NCBI RefSeq assembly: GCF_900188125.1
Contig: NZ_FZOW01000035.1
Span: forward strand, 1 to 36,230
DNA from: Rhodococcoides kyotonense
Lineage (GTDB): Bacteria > Actinomycetota > Actinomycetes > Mycobacteriales > Mycobacteriaceae
Length of the DNA: 36,230 bases
Reading direction: 5' to 3'
How positions within the stretch are numbered: the first letter of the stretch is position 1; the number at the start of each line of letters is the position of its first letter. Position numbers and translations under genes: made by a program. Positions 9,509 to 16,921 of this stretch are shown here, piece after piece. Below the pieces are notes generated by a model, which saw only the letters and a program-made list of their open reading frames with translations, was not told the DNA's origin and searched no databases.

Positions 9509-10953
9509 AGCGACGCTCCCTCGAACGTGACGGCACCGCCGCGCACGGTTGCGAGGATCGGAACGTCGCGAAGCCCACGATTGTCGAGAACCGACGGGTG
9601 CTCGGCCACCAGTACCAGATCCGCGGGCGCACCGATCTCGACCGACCGACGTCCACCGCATGCCGCCGCAAGCGCGACATCGAGAGGAAGGGCCTCGTGT
9701 GCCTGCCACGGTGCCCGCTCGTCGTCCGTACGCCACACCGCGTCGGCGACGGCGTCGAGCGGTGCAGGCGGACTGACGGGGGCGTCGGACCCGAAGAGAA
9801 TCCGTCCGCCTGCTCGGTGCAACGACAGGTAGGGGTAGGCAATCGAGTCCCGGCCACTCCAGAGCTCGTCCGCGACGTCACGGTCGCTCATCGCATGCTG
9901 CGGCTGCACGGATGCCGTCACACCGTGCTCCACGAATCGTGCGACATCGGCGCGAGTCAACTGCTGAGCGTGCTCGATGCGGCCGCCGCACCCGACTACC
10001 GCGAACGCGTCGAGAGCAAGGGTGTTGGCGCGGTCTCCGATGGCGTGAATCGCAGGCATGATGCCGCCGCCTACCGCCCGACGCATGAGCTCGACGAGGT
10101 CCTCGGGTGTTTCGAGAAGCAGTCCCGTCGAGTCGCCGCCCGGATAAGGATCGTGACAGCACGCCGTTCGGGTGTTGAGGGAACCGTCGAACATGACTTT
10201 CAACGGGCCCAACGCGAGACCGTCGGCGACCGGGTCCCCTGTCCTCGCCCCGAGCGCCAGCTCCTGGTCGAGCCATTCGGGCCAGACGGCGAAATGCACG
10301 TCGACGGCCGGACGGACGACCTCGCATCGACGGGTCCAGACGGCCCGATTGTCGGTGTACTCGAAGTCGGTCACCGACGTGATGCCGCGCCGGGCCAATT
10401 CGGCGGTGGCAGCCATCGCGACACGGTCGCTGTCCTCGGCGTCGACCAATTGCTCGAGAGCGTTGAGCGCTTCCATGCAGTCGATGTCGCGCAGTACGCC
10501 CGTCGGATGGTCGATCTGCAGATCCGCGAGCAACGCCGGGCTCAGCCACAGCGTGTGCAGGTCCATGCTCGTGATCGCGGCACGACGGCCGGGCAACGCG
10601 TTCTGCAGTACGTCCTTGTGCGGCTCGTCGGGCCACAGTGCGTCGCGAAATCCCTGTGCTCGCAGGATCGATGTGCCGTGACGCTCGTTCGACCGGGCGA
10701 GGATGTCGACGAGATCGACCGCGGAATCGGCTCCGGAGACGTCGATGCGTGTCAGCGAGGCGGCCCACTGCGTCAGATGCAGGTGGCTGTCGACGAACGA
10801 CGGGAGCAGCGCCACGCCGCGACCGTCGAGAACATCACCGTCGAGCGGACGCGTCGTCGCAGCAGACGCGGAGATCTCAGCGATGTGGCCGTCGACCGTC
10901 TGGACATCGACGGCCTGCCCGCCCGCCGCGAGGACGACATTTCTGATCAACAC
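9505..10953 (-). CDS. Amidohydrolase family 3 metal-dependent hydrolase (YtcJ-like)
   Basis: A 482-residue TIM-barrel hydrolase of the amidohydrolase superfamily. Metal-ligand motifs are visible: SHLHL (H57, H59), a middle HAIGDRANT histidine, IEHAQQL, and the aspartate of GSDAPVS near the C-terminus. Members of this branch hydrolyse amide, formamide or ring C-N bonds in the cytoplasm; the substrate is not predictable here. It starts with GTG and its stop overlaps the TetR start by four bases. It is divergent from the thioesterase gene with only 41 bases between the starts, so both promoters must share this short region. No signal peptide is seen. Confidence 0.87.
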   Translation of the reverse strand: MLIRNVVLAAGGQAVDVQTVDGHIAEISASAATTRPLDGDVLDGRGVALLPSFVDSHLHLTQWAASLTRIDVSGADSAVDLVDILARSNERHGTSILRAQGFRDALWPDEPHKDVLQNALPGRRAAITSMDLHTLWLSPALLADLQIDHPTGVLRDIDCMEALNALEQLVDAEDSDRVAMAATAELARRGITSVTDFEYTDNRAVWTRRCEVVRPAVDVHFAVWPEWLDQELALGARTGDPVADGLALGPLKVMFDGSLNTRTACCHDPYPGGDSTGLLLETPEDLVELMRRAVGGGIMPAIHAIGDRANTLALDAFAVVGCGGRIEHAQQLTRADVARFVEHGVTASVQPQHAMSDRDVADELWSGRDSIAYPYLSLHRAGGRILFGSDAPVSPPAPLDAVADAVWRTDDERAPWQAHEALPLDVALAAACGGRRSVEIGAPADLVLVAEHPSVLDNRGLRDVPILATVRGGAVTFEGASL

Positions 10954-10994
10954 ACCCGGACTCTAGAACACCGAAGGCATGAGAACGTGTACCG

Positions 10995-11432
10995 GTGACC
11001 GACGACAACGAGATCGGCTACCACGCACGAGTCACCGTGCGGTGGTCCGACATGGACGCCTTCCACCACATCAACCACGCACGGATGGTGACTCTGCTCG
11101 AGGAGGCACGCATCGAATGGCTGCTGTCCGAAGGTGATGCCAACGAGAGTCTCATCAAGAGTGCGTTGATCGCGAACGTGAACATCTCGTACAAGAAGCC
11201 ACTGCGGCACTCGGACAGCCCGCTCGACATCACGCTGTGGTTCGAGAAGGTACGGTCCGTCGACTTCACCATCGGCTACGAAGTCCGCGCAGCGGGCGCG
11301 CCCGAGGGGTCGCCTCCTGCAGTCCTCGCAACGACGCAGATGGCGATGGTCGACGTCGGATCGGAGACCCTGCGCCGCATCACGGCCGACGAGAAGCTCT
11401 ACCTCGCCAGGTGGACACGTCAGCGCTCGTGA
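10995..11432 (+). CDS. Acyl-CoA thioesterase, 4HBT hotdog fold
   Basis: A 145-residue single hotdog-domain protein. The motif VRWSDMDAFHHINHARMVTL (residues 14-33) carries the catalytic aspartate and the H-x-N-x-x-Y/M-like stretch of 4-hydroxybenzoyl-CoA-type thioesterases. It probably hydrolyses a short- or medium-chain acyl-CoA to free acid and CoA in the cytoplasm. The GTG start gives a normal family length. Its last 13 bases overlap the 3' end of the convergent acetoacetyl-CoA synthetase gene, so there is no room for a separate terminator. The substrate is unknown. Confidence 0.85.
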   Translation: MTDDNEIGYHARVTVRWSDMDAFHHINHARMVTLLEEARIEWLLSEGDANESLIKSALIANVNISYKKPLRHSDSPLDITLWFEKVRSVDFTIGYEVRAAGAPEGSPPAVLATTQMAMVDVGSETLRRITADEKLYLARWTRQRS

Positions 11433-13357
11433 TCCCGTCCCCGTTCGACGTACCAGTCCACGAGATCCGGTGCGTCGACAGCGGTTCGGTCCAGAGTTCG
11501 TGACACGTCACCGCCCTGGAACAGGCGCTTGATCGGCACCTCGAGTTTCTTGCCGGTCCGAGTATGCGGGACGCCAGGGGCCGCGATGATTTCGTCGGGC
11601 ACGTGGCGCGGCGACGCATGGTCGCGAATGGCGGAATTGATGCGCGCGCGCAGATCGTCGTCCAATTCGGCGCCTTCGGTCAACACGACGAACAGAGGCA
11701 TCCAGTAACTGCCGTCGTCGGATTCGACACCGAGCACGAGCGATTCCGCAATCTCCGGCAATGCCTCGACGGCCTGATAGATGTCCGCGCTTCCCATTCG
11801 AATTCCGTTGCGATTCAACGTGGAATCGGAACGACCGTGTACGACGACACTGCCGTGCGCGGTTCTGGTGATCCAGTCGCCGTGCCGCCACACACCCGGG
11901 TAGGCATCGAAATATGCTCCGCGATAGCGCGATCCGTCATCGTCGTTCCAGAAGCGGACCGGCATCGACGGCATCGGTTCGGTGACGACGAGCTCGCCCA
12001 CCGCATCCGTCACGGGCTCGCCGTCGACGTCGTACGCGTCCAGCGCGACGCCGAGGAACGGCGCCGACAGTTCACCCGGCCAGACCGGAACCGTGCGTAC
12101 TCCGCCCGCGAACGCCGACACCACGTCCGTACCACCGGAAATCGAGAACACGGGGACCGACTGGCCGACGTTCTCGGCGAGCCACAACGACGACGTCGCA
12201 GGCAGCGCGGACCCGGTGATCCCGATCGCGCGCAGGGCCGTCAGATCGTGGTCGTGGGCGGGATGCGACTCCGCCTTGATGCACGACAACACGTATCCGG
12301 GACTCGTTCCGAGGAATGTCACGTTTTCGCGAGCTGCGATCGCCCACAGGGCATCCGGCGTCGGGAAGCCAGGGCTGCCGTCGGCGCAGACGATCGTCGC
12401 GCCGACCAGCAATCCCGCTACCTGGAAGTTCCACATCATCCAACTCGGGCTCGTGTACCAGAAGAAGATGTCGTCCGGTCCGATGTCCGACTGCAGCGCA
12501 ACGGATTTGAGATGCTCCAGCAACACCCCGCCGTGTCCGTGCACGATCCCCTTCGGCAGACCTGTCGTGCCGGACGAGAACACCACCCACAGAGGATGAT
12601 CGAACTCGACATACGTCGATTCCCACTCGGCCTCACCCACCGACGCGTCGACCCAGGAGATCGAGCCGTCCACGGGTTCGCCGATATGGATGACCGACGC
12701 CACCGTCGTCAAACCCTCTCTGAGAGTGGCGACGTCGGCACGCTTGTCGTGGTACTTGCCGCCGTACGAGTAGCCGTCGGCCGCGACCAGGACCTTCGGA
12801 TCCAGCTGCCCCAATCGGTCCAGCGCTGCCGATGCCGAATAGTCCTGACCGCAGGCAGACCAGACCGCGCCGATACTCGCGGTCGCCAGGAACGCCACGA
12901 TCGCTTCCGGGATGTTCGGCAGGTACCCGACGACCCGATCCCCCGGCTCGACGCCCGCCTCACGCAGAGTCCGCGACACAGCGGCACTCTGCCGCGCCAG
13001 CTCGCGCCACGACATCTCGGTGCGACTGCCGTCCTCACGCGCATGCACGATCGCGGAACCGTCGTTGCCTGAATGCCTGCGCACCTGATCGACGTAATTG
13101 AGCTGAACACCTGGAAACCATTCGGCCCCTGGCATGCTCGACTCGGCGAGCACCCGAGTCGGTTCGGTGTCGGACCTGACCTCGAAGTAGTCCCACACCG
13201 CCCGCCAGAACGACCTGATGTTCCGCGTCGACCATTCCCAGAGCTCGTGATAGCCGGCCGTCGTGACCCCGTACTCGCGTTCGACGAAACGTTGGAAGTC
13301 GGTGATGCGTGCACCCTCGATGTCGTCCGGCGACGGAGTCCACTGCGGTTCGATCAT
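11420..13357 (-). CDS. Acetoacetyl-CoA synthetase (acetoacetate-CoA ligase)
   Basis: A 645-residue adenylate-forming enzyme: acetoacetate + ATP + CoA to acetoacetyl-CoA, AMP and PPi. The family length is about 650. The N-terminal ACS-type domain carries NIRSFWRAVWDYFEV (46-60), the P-loop-like VFSSGTTGLPKG is at 259-270, and the late RNGIRMGSADIYQAVE is typical of this subfamily. The C-terminal TGKKLEVPIK contains the catalytic lysine region. I chose the ATG (MIEPQWTPSPDD) because upstream codons in this frame translate the hairpin repeat. It would feed ketone-body carbon into acyl-CoA pools. Its promoter must lie in or next to the left repeat, 46 bases upstream. Confidence 0.92.
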   Translation of the reverse strand: MIEPQWTPSPDDIEGARITDFQRFVEREYGVTTAGYHELWEWSTRNIRSFWRAVWDYFEVRSDTEPTRVLAESSMPGAEWFPGVQLNYVDQVRRHSGNDGSAIVHAREDGSRTEMSWRELARQSAAVSRTLREAGVEPGDRVVGYLPNIPEAIVAFLATASIGAVWSACGQDYSASAALDRLGQLDPKVLVAADGYSYGGKYHDKRADVATLREGLTTVASVIHIGEPVDGSISWVDASVGEAEWESTYVEFDHPLWVVFSSGTTGLPKGIVHGHGGVLLEHLKSVALQSDIGPDDIFFWYTSPSWMMWNFQVAGLLVGATIVCADGSPGFPTPDALWAIAARENVTFLGTSPGYVLSCIKAESHPAHDHDLTALRAIGITGSALPATSSLWLAENVGQSVPVFSISGGTDVVSAFAGGVRTVPVWPGELSAPFLGVALDAYDVDGEPVTDAVGELVVTEPMPSMPVRFWNDDDGSRYRGAYFDAYPGVWRHGDWITRTAHGSVVVHGRSDSTLNRNGIRMGSADIYQAVEALPEIAESLVLGVESDDGSYWMPLFVVLTEGAELDDDLRARINSAIRDHASPRHVPDEIIAAPGVPHTRTGKKLEVPIKRLFQGGDVSRTLDRTAVDAPDLVDWYVERGRDHER

Positions 13358-13382
13358 GGTGCCAAGTATTCCTCGAGCGGTC

Positions 13383-13450
13383 TTCGTACAACCGCATTCC
13401 CTGTTTACAACACCACCATCTGTTGTAAACGGGTGGCGGTGTTGTACGAA
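13383..13450. repeat. Left 48-base direct repeat with nested palindromes
   Basis: Bases 13403-13450 are identical to 14432-14479. The inner arms GTTTACAACA (13403-13412) and TGTTGTAAAC (13421-13430) pair perfectly around an 8-base loop. In this copy an outer pair, TTCGTACAAC (13383-13392) and GTTGTACGAA (13441-13450), encloses the inner one. ACAACACC in the loop side can alternatively pair with GGTGTTGT near the 3' edge. It sits in the divergent gap between the acetoacetyl-CoA synthetase and the nuclease gene. It is probably one end of a gene cassette. Confidence 0.9.
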
Positions 13451-13540
13451 CGAACCAGAATTCATCCACAGCCCCCAGATTCATCCACATTCTCGGTTTC
13501 CCGCTTCCGGAGGCGCTCCCAGCGTCCCATCATCATTGCC

Positions 13541-14425
13541 ATGCAACCCGACTCCGACGGCTTCATCACCCGCGCAGCAGCATTGAAAATCGGCTACACC
13601 GACAAGGAATTCGCACGCCTCGTCGCGAACGGCGACCTCCGGCGAATCGCGAAGGGCACGTTCTATCCCGGAGACGAATTCGACGCACTTCACCCTGCAG
13701 GCAAGCACCGGCTGAAGGCCATCGCGACTGTCCGCGGGAGAAAGGGCCATGCCGTGAGCCACGTCTCGGCGGCAGCGATGCACGGGTTGTCGCTGTGGAA
13801 CACCGACCTGAACACTGTGCACCTGTCCACCGATCGGCCGACAGGAGGTCGCAAGAGTGCAGGTCTTCACATTCACACCGGCCGCCTCGACCAGGTCATG
13901 GTCGGGTCCACACCGGTGACGTCTCCCGCACGCACCATCGTCGACACCGCACGCATACTCGATCTGAACCATTCCGTCGTGATCGGAGATTCGGGTCTGC
14001 GAAAGCTCGACGTGACCCATGACGACCTCGAAGCGGCGCTCGAAGAGAGTGCCCGACTGCATAACATCGCAGCGGCACGGCGGGCGGTCGCCCTCATGAA
14101 CGGGTTGAGCGAGAGCCCAGGTGAATCACTGAGCCGATTACGGATGGAGGAATACGGAATGCCGAAACCGACTCTGCAGCACCGAATTCCTCACCTAGGG
14201 TTTCGCGTCGACTTCTTCTGGGAGGAGTTTCGCATCGTCGGTGAGTTCGACGGCAAGGTCAAGTACGACAACCGCGAAGCGAACTTGGCCGAGAAGGTTC
14301 GCGAAGACGCGCTTCGCGACGAGGGTTACGCAGTATTCCGATGGATGTGGGATGACCTGTGGAACTTCGCCGAAGTTCGTATGCGCTTCGAGCGGGCAAA
14401 GGCTCGAGCTACGTTTGCCCACTGA
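13541..14425 (+). CDS. AbiEi-like N-terminal domain fused to DUF559/PD-(D/E)XK-type nuclease domain
   Basis: A 294-residue protein. The N-terminal ~85 residues (ITRAAALKIGYTDKEFARLV..., AVSHVSAAAMHGL) and SPARTIVDTAR (128-138) match the AbiEi-type antitoxin/winged-helix family of type IV toxin-antitoxin systems. The C-terminal part has a restriction-like pattern: E195, D224 (RVDFFW) and E235-x-D237-x-K239 (GEFDGK), followed by EKVREDALRDEGYAVFRW, as in DUF559/Vsr-like nucleases. No AbiEii nucleotidyltransferase toxin is adjacent, so this is a stand-alone fusion. I chose the first ATG that gives the family N-terminus. The gene is the only content between two identical 48-base repeats and is opposite to both neighbours, suggesting recent acquisition. 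ATTCATCCACA occurs twice just upstream. Role in DNA defence or mobility is inference. Confidence 0.8.
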   Translation: MQPDSDGFITRAAALKIGYTDKEFARLVANGDLRRIAKGTFYPGDEFDALHPAGKHRLKAIATVRGRKGHAVSHVSAAAMHGLSLWNTDLNTVHLSTDRPTGGRKSAGLHIHTGRLDQVMVGSTPVTSPARTIVDTARILDLNHSVVIGDSGLRKLDVTHDDLEAALEESARLHNIAAARRAVALMNGLSESPGESLSRLRMEEYGMPKPTLQHRIPHLGFRVDFFWEEFRIVGEFDGKVKYDNREANLAEKVREDALRDEGYAVFRWMWDDLWNFAEVRMRFERAKARATFAH

Positions 14426-14431
14426 CCACCC

Positions 14432-14479
14432 GTTTACAACACCACCATCTGTTGTAAACGGGTGGCGGTGTTGTACGAA
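14432..14479. repeat. Right 48-base direct repeat, 16-base-pair hairpin
   Basis: Identical over 48 bases to 13403-13450. Here the inner stem is longer: CCACCCGTTTACAACA (14426-14441) pairs perfectly with TGTTGTAAACGGGTGG (14450-14465) around an 8-base loop. It begins 7 bases after the nuclease stop and ends 3 bases from the stop of the convergent acyl-CoA ligase, so it may also terminate both transcripts, although there is no T tract. Confidence 0.9.
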
Positions 14480-14481
14480 AC

Positions 14482-16107
14482 CTACCCCAGCAAATCCATC
14501 GACCGCTCCCGCATCTCGACCTTGCGCACCTTCCCCGTCACGGTCATCGGGAACTCGTCGACGACGTGGACGTACCGCGGAATCTTGTACCTCGCGAGTT
14601 TCCCGTCGCTGAATGCACGGACCGCCTCGGCGTCCAATGGCGCTGCGCCGTCCCGCATCCGGATCCATACCATCAGTTCCTCGCCGTACTTCGCGTCGGG
14701 GACGCCGATGACCTGCGCGTCGAGGATGTCGGGGTGGGTGTAGAGAAACTCCTCGATCTCCCGGGGGTAGATGTTCTCTCCCCCGCGGATGACCATGTCC
14801 TTGATCCGACCGGTGATGGCGACGTACCCGAGCTCGTCCATGACTCCGATGTCCCCGGTATGCATCCACCCGGCCGCATCGATCGCCTCGGCCGTCTTGT
14901 CCGGCTGCTCCCAATACCCGAGCATGACCGAGTAACCCCGCGTGCACAATTCACCCGCCTCACCACGTGGGAGCGTCAACCCATCGACCGGATCGACGAT
15001 CTTTACCTCGAGATGCGGCCCGACTGCACCGACCGTCGACACTCGTTGATCGATGGTGTCGTCGCTTCGGGTCTGCAACGACACCGGTGACGTCTCCGTC
15101 ATGCCGTAGCAGATCGACACCTCCGACATCCCCATACGTTCGATGACCTGCTTCATGACCTCCGTCGGGCATGGTGATCCCGCCATGATTCCGGTTCGGA
15201 GACTGGAGAGATCGAAGGAATCGAACTCGGCCAGCGCGAGCTCGGCGATGAACATCGTCGGGACGCCGTACAGCGACGTACACCGCTCCTGCGCGACGGC
15301 CGCCAATGCAGCCGCTGGGTCGAACGCCTGGCCCGGAATCACCATGGCTGCACCGTGACTCGTGCAGGCCAGATTTCCCATCACCATGCCGAAACAATGG
15401 TAGAACGGCACGGGAATGCACACACGATCGTCGGCCGTGTAATGGCACAGCTCGCCGACGAAGTAGCCGTTGTTCAGAATGTTGTGATGACTGAGCGTCG
15501 CGCCCTTGGGGAATCCCGTTGTACCCGAAGTGTATTGGATGTTGATCGCGTCGTCGGCGCTCAGCAGTGTCTGTGCATCGGCGACGAGCGACGGATTCTC
15601 GGCGAGCGCCCGGTGGCCACGATCGGTCATCAACTCCCAGGGAAAGCTTCCGATGAATACGGCCTCACGTAGATCGGGACATTCACTACGCGCCTCTTCG
15701 ATCATGGCCGCGTAGTCCGCGCCCTTGAACTCGGGCGCGGACAGTAGAAGCGACACGCCGGCCTGCTTCAACACGAATTGGAGTTCGTGCGTCCGGTAGG
15801 CAGGGTTGATGTTCACCAGTACGGCACCGATCTTCGCAGTGGCGTATTGCGCGAGAACCCATTCGGGGCAATTCGGCGCCCAGATACCGACGCGATCGCC
15901 CTTGCCGACCCCCTTCACCAGCAGCCCGGCCGCGAGAAGTTCGACGTCGGCGATGAATTCGGAGTACGTCCACCTCCGGTCGGAGACAACGTCGACGAGC
16001 GCGTCGTTGCCCGGATACAGTGCGGCTGTTCGATCCAGGTTCGCGCCGATGGTGTCGCCCAGCATCGGCGTCGACGACACCCCGGACGAGTAGCTGAGAG
16101 TTTCCAT
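14482..16107 (-). CDS. Fatty-acyl/medium-chain acyl-CoA synthetase (FadD-type)
   Basis: A 541-residue AMP-forming acyl-CoA ligase: fatty acid + ATP + CoA to acyl-CoA. The AMP-binding signature YTSGTTGFPKGATLSHHN is at 192-209, YGMTETSP around 350, GWMHTGDIG and GRIKDMVIRGGENIYPREIE in the hinge, and the C-terminal TGKVRK lysine. The start at METLSYSS follows GGGGAG by 3 bases; an in-frame upstream ATG is less likely. The sequence is close to the FadD35/acyl-CoA synthetase group of actinobacteria; exact chain length is unknown. Before the cassette arose it was probably followed directly by the acetoacetyl-CoA synthetase gene on the same strand. Confidence 0.9.
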   Translation of the reverse strand: METLSYSSGVSSTPMLGDTIGANLDRTAALYPGNDALVDVVSDRRWTYSEFIADVELLAAGLLVKGVGKGDRVGIWAPNCPEWVLAQYATAKIGAVLVNINPAYRTHELQFVLKQAGVSLLLSAPEFKGADYAAMIEEARSECPDLREAVFIGSFPWELMTDRGHRALAENPSLVADAQTLLSADDAINIQYTSGTTGFPKGATLSHHNILNNGYFVGELCHYTADDRVCIPVPFYHCFGMVMGNLACTSHGAAMVIPGQAFDPAAALAAVAQERCTSLYGVPTMFIAELALAEFDSFDLSSLRTGIMAGSPCPTEVMKQVIERMGMSEVSICYGMTETSPVSLQTRSDDTIDQRVSTVGAVGPHLEVKIVDPVDGLTLPRGEAGELCTRGYSVMLGYWEQPDKTAEAIDAAGWMHTGDIGVMDELGYVAITGRIKDMVIRGGENIYPREIEEFLYTHPDILDAQVIGVPDAKYGEELMVWIRMRDGAAPLDAEAVRAFSDGKLARYKIPRYVHVVDEFPMTVTGKVRKVEMRERSMDLLG

Positions 16108-16156
16108 TCTCCCCACGATAGTGACGTGCATCACCGGCGACCACCCCCGAAAGGGG

Positions 16157-16921
16157 CTACTCCGAGATGACCTTCACATCGGCGTTCTCGAGTGCGTCGG
16201 CACGCGAGGTGTCCTTGAGCGCGACGCCCGATCGTCCCAGCTTGCGAGCGCCACCGACGAGGCCCGCAACGATCTTCGCGGACTGGGCGTATCCGAGGCC
16301 TTCCGGAGGATGGATGTTCGATATGCAGTTGCGGTCTGCGTCGGACTTCCCCGGAGCAGGCAGATGCGTCAGGTAGATCCCGAGGCTGTCCGCGACGGAC
16401 AGCCCAGGCCGCTCCCCGATCAGCACGAGAACGGTACGCACTCCCATCGCTTCGGCGATGTGGTCCCCCAACGCGACGCGTGCCTCGGTCGCGATGACCG
16501 GCGGTGCAACCGAATACACCTCCGACAGCTCGGACACCAGCGCCTGCATCATCTGCGCGCCGTGATCCATCAACGCACGCGGTGACAAGCCGTCACTCAG
16601 CACGACACCGATGTCGAACTCACCCTTCTCGATTCCGCTGAGATCCTTGGGAATTCGGCCCAGATCCGGCCGTCGGAGATATTCTGCGCGAGACTCCGCA
16701 CGTGACGTCACGACGACCGGAGCACCGATCCCGACGGCCTCGACATCGGCCACGAACGTCTCGACGTCGAGTGGCATGTGCACTGCGTCCCGTGCTGCCG
16801 CATGCGCCGACCTGAACTCGAGCACCCGCGACGTCGGCAGCGAATCGCCGGTGCGGCCCAACCCGATTCGCGCTTGCGTCGTCAGACGCAGATCACGCCA
16901 GAACGCCTCGATCTCGCTCAT
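16157..16921 (-). CDS. eutC: Ethanolamine ammonia-lyase, small (light) subunit
   Basis: A 254-residue EutC. With EutB it forms the adenosylcobalamin-dependent lyase that converts ethanolamine to acetaldehyde and ammonia in the cytoplasm. Family features seen are LTTQARIGLGRTGDSLPT near residues 13-30, the DGLSPRALMDHG stretch, LIGERPGLSVADSLGIYLTHLP and the cysteine motif DADRNCISNIHPPEGL. The ATG overlaps the eutB stop (ATGA), implying translational coupling and equal stoichiometry. The length is slightly short but within the family range. No EutA reactivase or shell-protein gene follows. Confidence 0.95.
   Translation of the reverse strand: MSEIEAFWRDLRLTTQARIGLGRTGDSLPTSRVLEFRSAHAAARDAVHMPLDVETFVADVEAVGIGAPVVVTSRAESRAEYLRRPDLGRIPKDLSGIEKGEFDIGVVLSDGLSPRALMDHGAQMMQALVSELSEVYSVAPPVIATEARVALGDHIAEAMGVRTVLVLIGERPGLSVADSLGIYLTHLPAPGKSDADRNCISNIHPPEGLGYAQSAKIVAGLVGGARKLGRSGVALKDTSRADALENADVKVISE

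Noticed and set aside
13455..13492. Two ATTCATCCACA copies that resemble DnaA boxes (TTATCCACA)
   Set aside because: Each has a mismatch, there are only two, and no AT-rich unwinding region or dnaA/dnaN gene is near, so an origin is not supported.
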